Of a stretch of 64,000 nt of DNA, positions 35,701 to 43,003 are shown one piece after another; within the stretch, counting starts at the first letter, position 1, and each line of letters begins with the position of its first letter. This DNA comes from Ferrimicrobium sp. GTDB taxonomy: Bacteria > Actinomycetota > Acidimicrobiia > Acidimicrobiales > Acidimicrobiaceae. The notes under the pieces were generated by a model, which was given only the letters and a program-made list of their open reading frames with translations, did not search any database and was not told where the DNA came from. A program made the translations under genes and the position numbers. Location: positions 62,001 to 126,000 of the forward strand of contig NZ_DAHXOI010000005.1 in the NCBI RefSeq assembly GCF_027364955.1. Direction: 5' to 3'.

Positions 35701-36902
35701 ATCGAGCCCTTGCCGACGATCGTGTCAACAGACTCCATATCGCGGTCGATGAGGCAGACAGGACCATCCAGAACGCGGCTACCAGCCTCGATCGGATTCT
35801 CACCACCCCTGGACTCTCACTGGCGGCATTCGGAACCGAAGGGGTCGAGCTCACGACCCCACCTGAGGACAGCATCCGCCCGGGCCAGCAGTTGGATGCA
35901 TACGCCAAGAAGATCATTGACGCTGCGACGGGGGGCTCAGAGGTGAGCGAGGGGAGCATACTGAGGCGCTACGAAACGCTGTCCGGCGACAGCGGGATAG
36001 CGGCCGGGTACGAGGCGACCCAGGACGAGACCGACGATGGTATCAAGGTCTTCGAGATCCAGGATGACACCGGCCGCCAACCCATCGCCGTGGTGGCCCA
36101 GCGCCTCACCAAGGAGGTGGCCGAGGCTAAATCCCGCCTGACGGTTCGCCAGCAAGAGGTGTTTCAGCGCTTCCTGCTGAGTGAACTAGGTGAACATCTG
36201 CGTCGACAACTCCTCGATGCTGACACCCTCTGTGCAGCGATGAACGAATCGCTGGCCAAAGTGCGTACATCGCACGGCCTTGGCGTCAGACTCGACTGGC
36301 ACCTCAGAGAGGATGCGCCTCCAGAGGCACTCGATGCAATCCCAATGTTGCGCGAAGCCCCCGCTATTCGTGGAGAGGATAAAAACCAGCAGTTGGCGAG
36401 GCTTCTCGGCTCTCTTATCGATGCCGCACGAGAAGCTGATCCAAGCGCGAGCTACGAAGTTCACCTTCATACTGCACTCGACTATCGCAACTGGCACACC
36501 TTTGCCATCAAAGTCATCGATGCGGCTCATCCGCGTCGCGAACGCAACCTCTCGAACCGTCTTGCCGTGAGCCAAGGGGAGCAACGAGTGCTGGCCTACC
36601 TGACACTGTTCTCTGCGGCTTCTGCCTACTTCGACTCGCTGAAGAAACGCAGCCCACGAGCGCCGCGGCTCATCCTCCTCGACGACGCCTTTGCCAAGGT
36701 CGATGAACCGACCCACGGACTCCTGCTCGGGTTACTCCTCGAACTCGACCTGGACTTCATCATCACCAGCGAGCGTGTAACCGGTTGTGTTCCTGGCATC
36801 AGTTTGGAGATCTATGAGTGCCTTCGCGACGCTCGCACCCCGGGGGTCGCTCTCGTGCATACCCACTGGGACGGTGAGCGAGCCACCCTCGAGGTCACCT
36901 GA
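32727..36902 (+). CDS. jetC: Wadjet type II JetC, SMC/SbcC-like ATPase (TIGR02680)
   Basis: A 1391-residue condensin-type motor. The N-terminal head has Walker A GKNGAGKS (residues 53-60) after MLLR; the C-terminal head has the ABC signature SQGEQRV (1282-1288) and Walker B LILLDDAFAKVDEP with Asp1319/Asp1320. Between them two long coiled-coil arms (about 250-400 and 770-1060; many Ala/Glu/Gln/Arg heptads such as ESAETAQDRVDRLDTQAHDAQNEL) flank a hinge-like globular part near 610-750. Head ATPase residues are intact. It should extrude DNA loops and, with JetD, sense small circular DNA. It overlaps jetB by 4 bp and ends 2 bp before jetD. Confidence 0.95.
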   Translation: MSLFVDDSEPLELVSMPVERIGRFVLHRAGIRNVWQYDDVSLLFSGGRMLLRGKNGAGKSKAMEMLLPFLLDGDTRALDCVRKDRTSLFWLMTDGREPGNHIGYMWLELRAVDTAGNEEFRTLGCGVKASSAARKHTVWFFISNKRVDDGIALDDESGMLEQEAFRLQLEPEEFFTTTVSYARRVATELFGIDDDARYRNLCHLLYELRRPSVGENIEAGQHTKVLTEALPPLDDDLIAGVAQNFDDLTKIREDLARAERTERALATFLDSYRDYARGVLRHRAQLVIDAANEAKATQRNLKSAEGEAQRARQSAETAQDRVDRLDTQAHDAQNELQVLLTSPAYQHLQSINDRKQRVDAYLSAATAAENAADLARNHAEQEADTVTVSAANVDHEATQTRATRRALEPLAVSAGIDVNLLAEPVTITEVHRPLGPKVTTPQPTDSAPRTIDIGVVESAIQRYEADLKTLASHCHHRSTILGTLIKDAEQVEHLDTVATTAEAAAASAQRQLERASLAENQAAATAADQDRRWRHQVSLWLDQARVVCDGTDWSTVGAYSEFDAGLLLTADEVDSLPGKVEQLLAPSHQGVEAALMEATFAKRDADAALAALETQLAQVEARTEKLPEPSPYRALSRDPNTGIPFYAAVEFTTDVDQATAAGIEAALQASGLLDGWVSTEGMLRSATTEDLLLTPSPLPAGATPLSSVLTPATPPDSAVESTTISALLTSIAVSSHPEASSWVDGKGRWRLGVATGAWHKDQVEFIGVTARRQARERELAHINTQILEAQSEVTKARDAREAVINRRDELTRLRHDLPGARELVEALNRLATLGMITAQHRSESEEMRNAAEQARDVETRARRHLSEQATRFGMPKELSTLGELRSAVSLFTQRVHTALGDAERITRALASHHKAIESWQRASDEHQRLATTAAQERLRYHNEAAQLATLEDAVGERAQEVQAKINQAQALLDEAERSLPWARKELTGLQQDRALADDRVNRLHIAVDEADRTIQNAATSLDRILTTPGLSLAAFGTEGVELTTPPEDSIRPGQQLDAYAKKIIDAATGGSEVSEGSILRRYETLSGDSGIAAGYEATQDETDDGIKVFEIQDDTGRQPIAVVAQRLTKEVAEAKSRLTVRQQEVFQRFLLSELGEHLRRQLLDADTLCAAMNESLAKVRTSHGLGVRLDWHLREDAPPEALDAIPMLREAPAIRGEDKNQQLARLLGSLIDAAREADPSASYEVHLHTALDYRNWHTFAIKVIDAAHPRRERNLSNRLAVSQGEQRVLAYLTLFSAASAYFDSLKKRSPRAPRLILLDDAFAKVDEPTHGLLLGLLLELDLDFIITSERVTGCVPGISLEIYECLRDARTPGVALVHTHWDGERATLEVT

Positions 36903-36904
36903 CC

Positions 36905-38176
36905 ATGACCCAGAGACCTACTCCTGTCTTAGCTCCCGCTACCGAAAAGCTCCTCCGTTCAGACGGTCTTCGAAGGTTGTGGGGGCCAGCTCGGGGTCGG
37001 CTTGAGCAGAACGGCCTCATCCCAAAGGGGATTCTCGTCATAGACGACCTCAATGATCGCGAACGTGGCGATCTGTCTGGGCTGCTCGGGCGGCGGATCA
37101 CCGGCACGAGGGTCCGCGTCGACCTAGCCAGCCTTGACGATACACTACGGGCGAGCGCGGCCCAGCGCGGCCTTGCCGACGTCCTCGAACTCCTGGACGG
37201 ACCCCTCACGGACAGAAAAGCGCTGCGACTTGACGCACAGACGGCCAGGAACCTGCGCGCTAGTGGCACACTTGCTGCAGCAATCAGCGAGGGATTGAGC
37301 GCTCATGCTTGGTGTGATGCGTGGCTCGAGTCGGTCAGACCTCTCCTTTCCCGTCTTGATCCCCATAGCGCTGATGCCTGTGCACGGGAAGCGGCTCGCA
37401 CTCTCGGGATGCTTCCCTTTCTCTCCTCGGAGGGCTACTCCGAGATTGCCCGGAACGACTTAGCGGTTCATATCACTGGCTCAGCACATGGCCTGGACGA
37501 CGACACCACGCTCTCTGCCATGGTGTTACGGGGTGTCGCCGCGGCCAAGGGAATCGGGATACCGACTTCAGCGATGGAGCGCAGGGCACTGTGGCGCGAG
37601 GCCGGAGTGATCACCGACAGCGTATCGAGCACCGTCCTCACCCTTGGACTTCGCCCCCTCGGCCCAGGCAAACGCGAGAGTGAGATGCGCGACCGTGCAG
37701 ACGATTCTCTTGAGACTCACCTCACCGCCCGTGATCTGTCGAGGATACTGTGGAGACTGGCACCCAATACGACCGTCTACGTATGCGAAAACCCAAGAAT
37801 CGTTGAGGCGGCCTCGGATGCAAGATCTCAGGCAGCAGTAGTCTGCACCTTCGGCAACCCCAATTCGGTCGTCTTGGATCTCCTCTCGCACCTTCATGGT
37901 GCCGGTGCAGCATTTCGATACCATGGCGACTTCGATTGGCCGGGTATCGCCATTGCCAATCGGGTCATCGCCCACATAGGTGCTATCTCATGGCAAATGG
38001 GCTCCACCGACTATCTGGCCGCGGCCGCGTCTGCCACTGGAGAGCTTCCGCCACTGACGGGCAAGCCGATATCTGCTAGCTGGGATTTGGCACTTCAACA
38101 GGCAATGTTGGAGGTGGGTCGAGTGGTCCACGAAGAACTCGTACTTGACAGGCTCCTCGCGGACCTTGTCTCCTGA
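36905..38176 (+). CDS. jetD: Wadjet type II JetD (DUF2399/TIGR02679), Toprim nuclease subunit
   Basis: A 423-residue effector that cleaves DNA once the JetABC motor has stalled on a small circle. The C-terminal Toprim fold is visible: Glu295 in TVYVCENPRIVEAA and the D-x-D pair Asp342/Asp344 in FRYHGDFDWPGIAIANRVI. The N-terminal part (about 10-150) is a DNA-binding arm typical of DUF2399 proteins. The stop is followed by 160 bp before an IS3 element, so the operon is complete and its right flank is a mobile element. No damage is seen in any of the four genes. Confidence 0.93.
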   Translation: MTQRPTPVLAPATEKLLRSDGLRRLWGPARGRLEQNGLIPKGILVIDDLNDRERGDLSGLLGRRITGTRVRVDLASLDDTLRASAAQRGLADVLELLDGPLTDRKALRLDAQTARNLRASGTLAAAISEGLSAHAWCDAWLESVRPLLSRLDPHSADACAREAARTLGMLPFLSSEGYSEIARNDLAVHITGSAHGLDDDTTLSAMVLRGVAAAKGIGIPTSAMERRALWREAGVITDSVSSTVLTLGLRPLGPGKRESEMRDRADDSLETHLTARDLSRILWRLAPNTTVYVCENPRIVEAASDARSQAAVVCTFGNPNSVVLDLLSHLHGAGAAFRYHGDFDWPGIAIANRVIAHIGAISWQMGSTDYLAAAASATGELPPLTGKPISASWDLALQQAMLEVGRVVHEELVLDRLLADLVS

Positions 38177-38341
38177 GGTTTCGGACGGCGTTGTCGCAAC
38201 CCTAGTAGCTGTCATGGCGATCTCGACGTTGTAGTTTGGGCAACTGGGTGGACAGCTCGGTGTTTCCATCGCGCCACTCGCTGCAAGTTGCATCCCAGAT
38301 GGAACTCATTGTTTGGTAGATTGTAGATCATGGCGATTGAG

Positions 38342-38369
38342 TAAACCACCCCGGGTTTACTGGAGACTC
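38342..38369 (+). repeat. Left terminal inverted repeat of the IS3 element
   Basis: 28 bp, 22 of which match the complement of 42360-42387; the central CCCCGGGTTT is identical. Confidence 0.8.
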
Positions 38370-38394
38370 CTACTCTTGAGAGGATGGAGTTACT

Positions 38395-38928
38395 ATGGCA
38401 CAGGTGAAGCGTTACTCACCGGAGGTAAGGGATAGGGCTATTCGTATGGTTGTGGACCACCGAGGGGAGTACCCTTCGCAGTGGGCCGCGATTCAATCGG
38501 TAGCTAACAAGCTCGGCATGACCCCAGAGACCCTACGTCACTGGGTACGCCAAACCGAGATCGATACAGGGGACCGCGAAGGAGTAACAACCGAAGCCAA
38601 GGAGCGGGTGCGCCAACTCGAACGCGAAAACGCTGAACTCAAGCGGGCGAACGAGATCCTGCGCGCGGCATCGATTTTCTTCGCGACCGAGCTGGACGGT
38701 CGACCAGGAACCAAACGAAACAAGTCGTCGCGTTCGTCGACTCAAACAAGGACAAGTGGGGGGTCCAGCCGATCTGCACAGTGTTGCATTTCGCCTCCTC
38801 GACCTACTATGACTACAAGCGACGAGAACCCTCCGAGAGAACCCTCAGGGACGAGGAGCTCAAGGTCCTCATCACCGAGACCTACGAGGCCAACTACCGC
38901 GTCTATGGGGCCAAGAAGCTCTGGGTAG
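38395..38928 (+). CDS. IS3 OrfA, HTH transposase subunit
   Basis: The first about 102 residues are OrfA: MAQVKRYSPEVRDRAIRMVVDHRGEYPSQW, an HTH (AIQSVANKLGMTPETLRHWVRQ), and the leucine-zipper segment RVRQLERENAELKRANEILRAASIFFA. Beyond that the frame runs on to 38928 as unrelated sequence overlapping orfB in the next frame, so the functional product is OrfA alone or, by -1 slippage in the T-rich stretch near 38675-38685, the OrfAB fusion. GGATGGAG precedes the ATG. Intact. Confidence 0.88.
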   Translation: MAQVKRYSPEVRDRAIRMVVDHRGEYPSQWAAIQSVANKLGMTPETLRHWVRQTEIDTGDREGVTTEAKERVRQLERENAELKRANEILRAASIFFATELDGRPGTKRNKSSRSSTQTRTSGGSSRSAQCCISPPRPTMTTSDENPPREPSGTRSSRSSSPRPTRPTTASMGPRSSG

Positions 38929-40456
38929 CGCTCAACAGAGCTGGCCACCAAGTGGCTCGCTGCACCGTGGAGAGACTCATGCGTGAGCTGGGCATTAAGG
39001 GCGCCACCCGAGGTAAGGGCATCGTGATCACCACCATCGCTGATGAGGCGCTAGAGAAGCCTAAGGACCTCATCAAGCGACACTTCGTGTCGTGGGAACC
39101 AAATGAACTTTGGTGTGCCGATATCGAGCGCCACGAGGCGCCTGGAACCGCGCCGTGGTGAAAGGACACGGCCGCCCACTCGTCGCAGCGAGTGAGTAGA
39201 AGCTGAGGGCAGCCTGACCCTAGAGGACATAGGGAAAGGTGGCAAGCAGCCCTGACAAAGCCGGGGCGGGTCAGAACTGTCAGATGGCCTGAGTGCCCGG
39301 CGAGCAAGACAGGAAGGTATAACGACAGTGAACCAGCGTATGAAAGCCTCTCAAGAACGAGCCACCAGCTCCAAACCTGACGGATATGGGCTGGGTTGCA
39401 ATGCGCATCGGCATCTCGGTGTCGAGAACTCCTTGGTCGATTGATGTCGTCGATCGGGAGGCCACGGTGAAGGCCTGCGGCGTAGTCGTGGCGAAGTTGC
39501 AGGGGCATAGTTGGGTGCCTCACCTGTCAAACGGTGAAAGGATGAACGTGGGAACCACTTTGACAGCCCCCTACCCGGCCAGCAACCAGCTGGTTGGCGG
39601 GAAGGCGTGTCGCTCGTTGATGCTGTCTAAGTGGGGCGGAGGAGTCGTAGTAGTCCGAGGTCGGGAAAGCCGACTACATGGCGAAGGGCTCCAGCGTGTT
39701 TGTAGCAACAGAACAGAACGAGGAGGTCGCTTGTGAATATAGGCGCTCCGTGGCCCGACCTCGACGAGGCAGAGCACCGGGTACTCAGGATGCAGACGAA
39801 GCTACACCAATGGGCGATCAGTGATGCTGGTCGTTGTTTTGATGACTTATTCAACCTTGTCTATGACCCGGCGTTCCTCGTTATGGCGTGGAGTCGGGTA
39901 AGGGACAACAAGGGTGGGCGCACCGCCGGCATTGACGGGATCGCACCACGATCTATCGCCTCTGCCGGGGAGTTTCTCGGTGAGCTACGAGATGACCTCA
40001 AGGCTCGTCGGTTTAGCCCAACCCGAGTTCGGGAGAAGGTAATCCCCAAGGCGGCAAGCAAAGTCCGTCGTCTTGGGATACCAACTGCTGCGGACCGGGT
40101 GGTGCAAGCATCCTTGAAACTAGTGCTTGAGCCGATCTTTGAGGCGGACTTTAAGACGTGTTCTTATGGCTTTCGCCCCAAGCGCCGAGCCCAGGATGCA
40201 ATAGCTGAGATACACTTCCTTGGCACACCGGTCCGTAACTACGAATGGGTGTTTGAGGGAGATATCAAGGCGTGCTTTGATGAGATCGACCACACTGCCC
40301 TCATGGGCAGGGTGCGACGTCGAATCGGAGATAAAGGTATCCTTCGCTTGATAAAGGCATTCTTGCGAGCTGGAGTCCTTACGGAAAGGGGCCTCAATCG
40401 CGAGACAATCACCGGCACTCCCCAAGGCGGGTTATTAGAAGCTTCGCATAACGACC

Positions 40457-40489
40457 CTTATGTGAAGTAGACGATTATGCGAAGTTGAC
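40457..40489 (+). repeat. Left 33-bp inverted repeat of the small element
   Basis: Begins CTTATGTGAAGTAGACG and ends TTATGCGAAGTTGAC; it is the exact complement of 40975-41007. It lies 25 bp inside the left edge of the insertion, so the ends are asymmetric. Confidence 0.9.
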
Positions 40490-40611
40490 ACCCAGACTCC
40501 CAGGTCAGATTGGCATCCAGGTCTTATGTACTTCGCATAACGTCACCATGGGCCAAAGTGGAGTGGAGGATCTTCACGATCCCGCTAACCCATTGAGGAG
40601 GTACCTAGTTC

Positions 40612-40881
40612 ATGTCTGAATCATTTTTCCAATTGACCACTGCCTTAGAACAGGAGCTACATCGGCTGCACTACGCCGAGGGGACGATCAGTTACTATCG
40701 GCGCATGTGGAGCCGTACTGCTGCGTTTCTGGAGGCCGAGCACGCCCCAGACCTCACTGAGGAGTTAGGTGTAGGGTTTTTAGACCAGCAATATGATTTC
40801 TTGCCTCGTCAGGAGACCGGAACGTTGAGAGACATCCGAACACACCACCCCGAGACTGCCCGATTAGACCGGCGTTGCTGA
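40612..40881 (+). CDS. Truncated tyrosine recombinase (N-terminal SAM-like domain only)
   Basis: 89 residues starting MSESFFQLTTALEQELHRLHYAEGTISYYRRMW, the core-binding SAM-like domain typical of tyrosine recombinases (AEGTISYYRRMWSRTAAFLE). AGGAGG lies 11 nt upstream of the ATG. The frame stops at 40881 before any catalytic R-H-R-Y residues, so it cannot recombine DNA by itself, though it could still bind the CTTCGCATAA sites. Probably the remnant of a full recombinase lost when the element shrank. Confidence 0.7.
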   Translation: MSESFFQLTTALEQELHRLHYAEGTISYYRRMWSRTAAFLEAEHAPDLTEELGVGFLDQQYDFLPRQETGTLRDIRTHHPETARLDRRC

Positions 40882-40974
40882 CCTCTTCAATGGCCTGCAA
40901 GTCCTCAACAAAGTGACGACGCATTATGCGAAGCTACTGCGCCCATGGATACACCTTGACATGGGAGTATGTCC

Positions 40975-41007
40975 GTCAACTTCGCATAATCGTCTACTTC
41001 ACATAAG
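40975..41007 (-). repeat. Right 33-bp inverted repeat of the small element
   Basis: Perfect complement of 40457-40489; its last three bases overlap the AAGGCGGG duplication. Confidence 0.9.
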
Positions 41008-41767
41008 GCGGGATCCTCTCGCCACTACTTGCCAACATTGCCCTATCGGTGTTGGACGAACACTTCTCATCTAAATGGGAGGCACTCGGTCCAGCATCGA
41101 TGCGTGCCAAGCATCGCAGGGCTGGAATACCTGCTATGAGGATCATCCGATATGCGGATGACTTTGTGGTCATGGTTAACGGTTCCCGCGACGATGCCGA
41201 AGCACTCTGGGATGAGGTGAGAGCGGTGCTCGCTCCGATGGGCCTACGCCTATCGGAAGAAAAGACGAGGGTCTGTCACATAGACGAGGGTTTTGACTTT
41301 CTCGGCTGGCACATCCAGCGTCGGAACCGTAGGGGTCAAAACGGCAAGAAAGCCGTCTACACCTACCCATCGAAGAAGGCTCTCGCCTCGGTGATGGGCA
41401 AGGTCAGATCGCTGACTACAAGAGCAAGGCACCGAACACTTTGCGACCTGCTGATCTCGGTGAACCGAGTCCTGCAGGGGTGGTGTAACTACTTTTATCA
41501 CGGTGTGTCCGCGCAGACCTTTAGCTACCTCGATCACTTTACGTGGTGGAGGATCTATGGCTGGTTGCGCAAACGACACGCCGGGCTAAATAAGGGGACA
41601 CTCGTTCGTCGCCACCTCCCCAACTGGGAGATACGCGATGGGCGAGTCGAGATGTTCCGGCCACAGAAGGTAGCGATCGTTCGCTACCGATACCGGGGTA
41701 CTCGAATCCCCACACCATGGTCAAGTGAAACGACAGTCTCACCCGTTCAGGTGGCATAACACGTGGA

Positions 41768-41801
41768 GAGCCGGATGCGGTGAGAGTCGCACGTCCGGTT
41801 C
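41768..41801 (+). ncRNA. Group II intron domain V
   Basis: The 34-nt hairpin starts GAGCCGGATGCGG, has a GTGAGAG loop region and closes CGCACGTCCGGTTC, the canonical catalytic domain V with its AGC-type triad region. Domain VI (41802-41860) follows with the paired GCCAGC/GCTGG-type stem around CCAGCTGAAAGGCTGG. Confidence 0.92.
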
Positions 41802-42359
41802 GGAGGGCGGTCCGGGGAAACCTACCAGCTGAAAGGCTGGCAGGGCGTCCCGGTCCGACCCTACACCTATGTCAAGACAAGGGCTGGGTGGGCATATGTA
41901 GCCTTCATCATCGACGTCTTCTCTAGGATGATCGTCGGTTGGAAGGTGGCCAACTCTCTCGGAGAGTGACCTAGCTACCGATGCGCTAGCAATGGCTATG
42001 GCGGCGAGACCAGATACCGAGGATCTCATCCATCAGAGCGATCGAGGCGTCCAGTATCTCTCTGTGGCCTACTCGGCAACTCTTCTGGCGGCTGGCATAC
42101 GACCTTCGGTCGGCACTACGGGTGACAGCTATGACAATGCTCTGGCCGAGAGTTTGAATGGCCTGTACAAGACGGAGTTAATCCATGCGATCGGTCTCCT
42201 TGACGACGAGATCGCGGTCGAATGGGAGACCTGTAAGTGGGTGGATTGGTTCAACAACCGACGGCTTCACTCCTCGATTGGAATGATGTCGCCGGCGGAA
42301 TACGAAGCTCTCTACTATGCTCGAAGGCAGTCAGGAAATTACCTGATTGACAACTAACC

Positions 42360-42387
42360 GAGTCTCTGTAAAACCCGGGGCGGTTCA
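42360..42387 (-). repeat. Right terminal inverted repeat of the IS3 element
   Basis: On the minus strand it begins TGAACCGCCCCGGGTTTTAC, the usual terminus of actinobacterial IS3 elements. It starts 3 bp after the orfB stop. Confidence 0.8.
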
Positions 42388-42390
42388 ACA

Positions 42391-42731
42391 GGTATATTGC
42401 GATTAACGCCAACTTAATTGACACAAGACAAAAGACAGCCACCGCAGTGGAACCATGTCTGCAAAGCGCCGAGAATGGATATTATGTCAAGTTGGATGCT
42501 TGGCGACCGGAATATATGCTCAAGATGAGTTGTCGTGCCTCAATCATCTTGATCAAAATCTCATTCAACATGATCTATCTCTGAAAAAGGGGGAACTCGC
42601 AATAAAGTTGATGAAACTGTTGACAGGAGGCTTGCGGATGAAACCGTTTTGGGCTTCTCCTAGCTAGAGGTCTTGTGGTACACCTTGTCGTGCGGTGACT
42701 ACGAATGAGAGCTGGAATATCCCGACATTGC
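42391..42731. other. Gene-free stretch between the IS3 element and hipB
   Basis: About 340 bp. It includes a 32-bp segment (42531-42562) that recurs with two mismatches at 46861-46892. A 70-codon frame (42455-42667) lacks homology and overlaps this repeat. Confidence 0.45.
42531..42562 (+). repeat. Dispersed 32-bp repeat, copy 1
   Basis: TGTCGTGCCTCAATCATCTT... matches 46861-46892 at 30 of 32 positions. There it forms the right arm of a long hairpin; here only this arm is present. Confidence 0.65.
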
Positions 42732-42746
42732 TATACTGTTGGAATA
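42714..42746 (+). promoter_or_regulatory. hipBA promoter with repeated half-sites
   Basis: The -10 box TATACT (42732-42737) lies 8 nt before the ATG at 42746, so the leader is absent or very short. TGGAATAT occurs on both sides of the -10 box (42714-42721 and 42740-42747), a candidate HipB operator pair. Confidence 0.45.
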
Positions 42747-43003
42747 TGGACACATCCCCACACACCGGTACTACTGCTGAGCGCTCCTTCCGTATCTACA
42801 ATGCGAAAGTTCTTGGCATCGCTCTTCGCGAGGCTCGTAGGTCGGCTGGCTTGACCCAACTGGAGATGGCCGACCGGATCGGTGTGGATCGTAGCTATCT
42901 CTCCGAGATGGAGAACGGCAAGGAGACTGAGCAGCTTCGTCGGCTCTTCCAGATCTTGCGCGAACTCGATATCAAGATGTTGCTGCAAAGCGAGTTATGG
43001 TGA
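42746..43003 (+). CDS. hipB: HipB-type antitoxin (XRE-family HTH)
   Basis: An 85-residue DNA-binding antitoxin. The Cro/CI-type HTH is clear: LGIALREARRSAGLTQLEMADRIGVDRSYLSEMENGKETEQLRRLFQILRELDIKMLL. It binds HipA and represses the operon. The ATG at 42746 (MDTSPHTGTT) is preferred because the -10 box lies just before it; an in-frame codon at 42695 is upstream of that promoter. It overlaps hipA by 7 bp. Confidence 0.9.
   Translation: MDTSPHTGTTAERSFRIYNAKVLGIALREARRSAGLTQLEMADRIGVDRSYLSEMENGKETEQLRRLFQILRELDIKMLLQSELW

Larger units (their letters stand above)
40432..41004. mobile_element. Small inverted-repeat element inserted in the intron reverse transcriptase
   Basis: 573 bp flanked by an 8-bp direct duplication AAGGCGGG (40424-40431 and 41005-41012). 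It carries perfect 33-bp inverted repeats (40457-40489 and 40975-41007) and five copies of CTTCGCATAA in both orientations (40442, 40475, 40531, 40924, 40980). Its only gene is the N-terminal domain of a tyrosine recombinase. Elements with such repeated half-sites are typical of tyrosine recombinases, for example RIT (recombinase-in-trio) elements; this one looks like a non-autonomous deletion derivative. The exact class is inference. Confidence 0.75.
39733..41759 (+). pseudogene. Group II intron reverse transcriptase/maturase, interrupted
   Basis: Intron-encoded protein in two pieces. The 5' piece starts at GTG 39733 with GAGGAGG 8 nt upstream and reads VRDNKGGRTAGIDGIAP, RRLGIPTAADRVVQASLKLVLEPIFE, SYGFRPKRRAQDAI and DIKACFDEIDH up to TGTPQGG at 40431. 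A 573-bp insertion follows. The 3' piece resumes at 41013 with ILSPLLANIALSVLDEHF, RYADDFVVM (catalytic Y-A-D-D), the thumb and the maturase domain X (CDLLISVNRVLQGWCNYFYHG), ending at 41759. No HNH endonuclease is seen. The insertion breaks RT motif 4, so the copy cannot encode active maturase; any splicing would need a protein in trans. Confidence 0.9.
39126..41864 (+). mobile_element. Group II intron with reverse transcriptase, inserted in orfB
   Basis: A 2739-bp intron. The boundaries are set by codon-perfect exon joining (GAT ATC / ACC TAT). It begins GAGCGCC and ends CCCTAC, the A-Y end expected for group II introns. Domain V is at 41768-41801 and domain VI follows to the 3' end. Structured RNA (domains I-III) occupies about 39126-39700, and the maturase is in domain IV. 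The first base run is GAGCG rather than the common GUGYG. Confidence 0.9.
38690..42357 (+). pseudogene. IS3 OrfB (DDE integrase), split by a group II intron and frameshifted
   Basis: The 5' exon (to 39125) reads KQVVAFVDSNKDKWGVQPIC, VYGAKKLWVALNRAGHQVARCTVERLMRELG and PNELWCADI, holding the first Asp of the DDE triad. The 3' exon (from 41865) continues exactly in codon phase as TYVKTRAGWAYVAFIIDVFSRMIVGW, so splicing would restore the catalytic strand. About 95 bp later an extra base near 41961 shifts the frame; the rest reads SDLATDALAMAM, IHQSDRGVQYLS, GDSYDNALAESLNGLYKTELI (second Asp and catalytic Glu region) and WFNNRRLHSSIGMMSPAEYE to the stop at 42357. So orfB would stay broken even after splicing. 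Confidence 0.88.
38342..42387 (+). mobile_element. IS3-family element interrupted by a group II intron
   Basis: Terminal inverted repeats at 38342-38369 and 42360-42387 match at 22 of 28 positions and carry the actinobacterial IS3 core ACC-x-CCCCGGGTTT. Inside are orfA, and an orfB split by a 2739-bp group II intron, itself containing a further insertion. Removing the intron leaves an IS of about 1.3 kb, normal for IS3. No matching 3-bp target duplication is visible. Confidence 0.88.

Noticed and set aside
40442-40989. CTTCGCATAA repeats as a CRISPR array
   Set aside because: The motif is only 10 bp, occurs in both orientations and at irregular spacing, which fits recombinase half-sites and not CRISPR repeats.
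42455-42667. 70-codon frame before hipB
   Set aside because: It contains the 32-bp dispersed repeat and resembles no protein.
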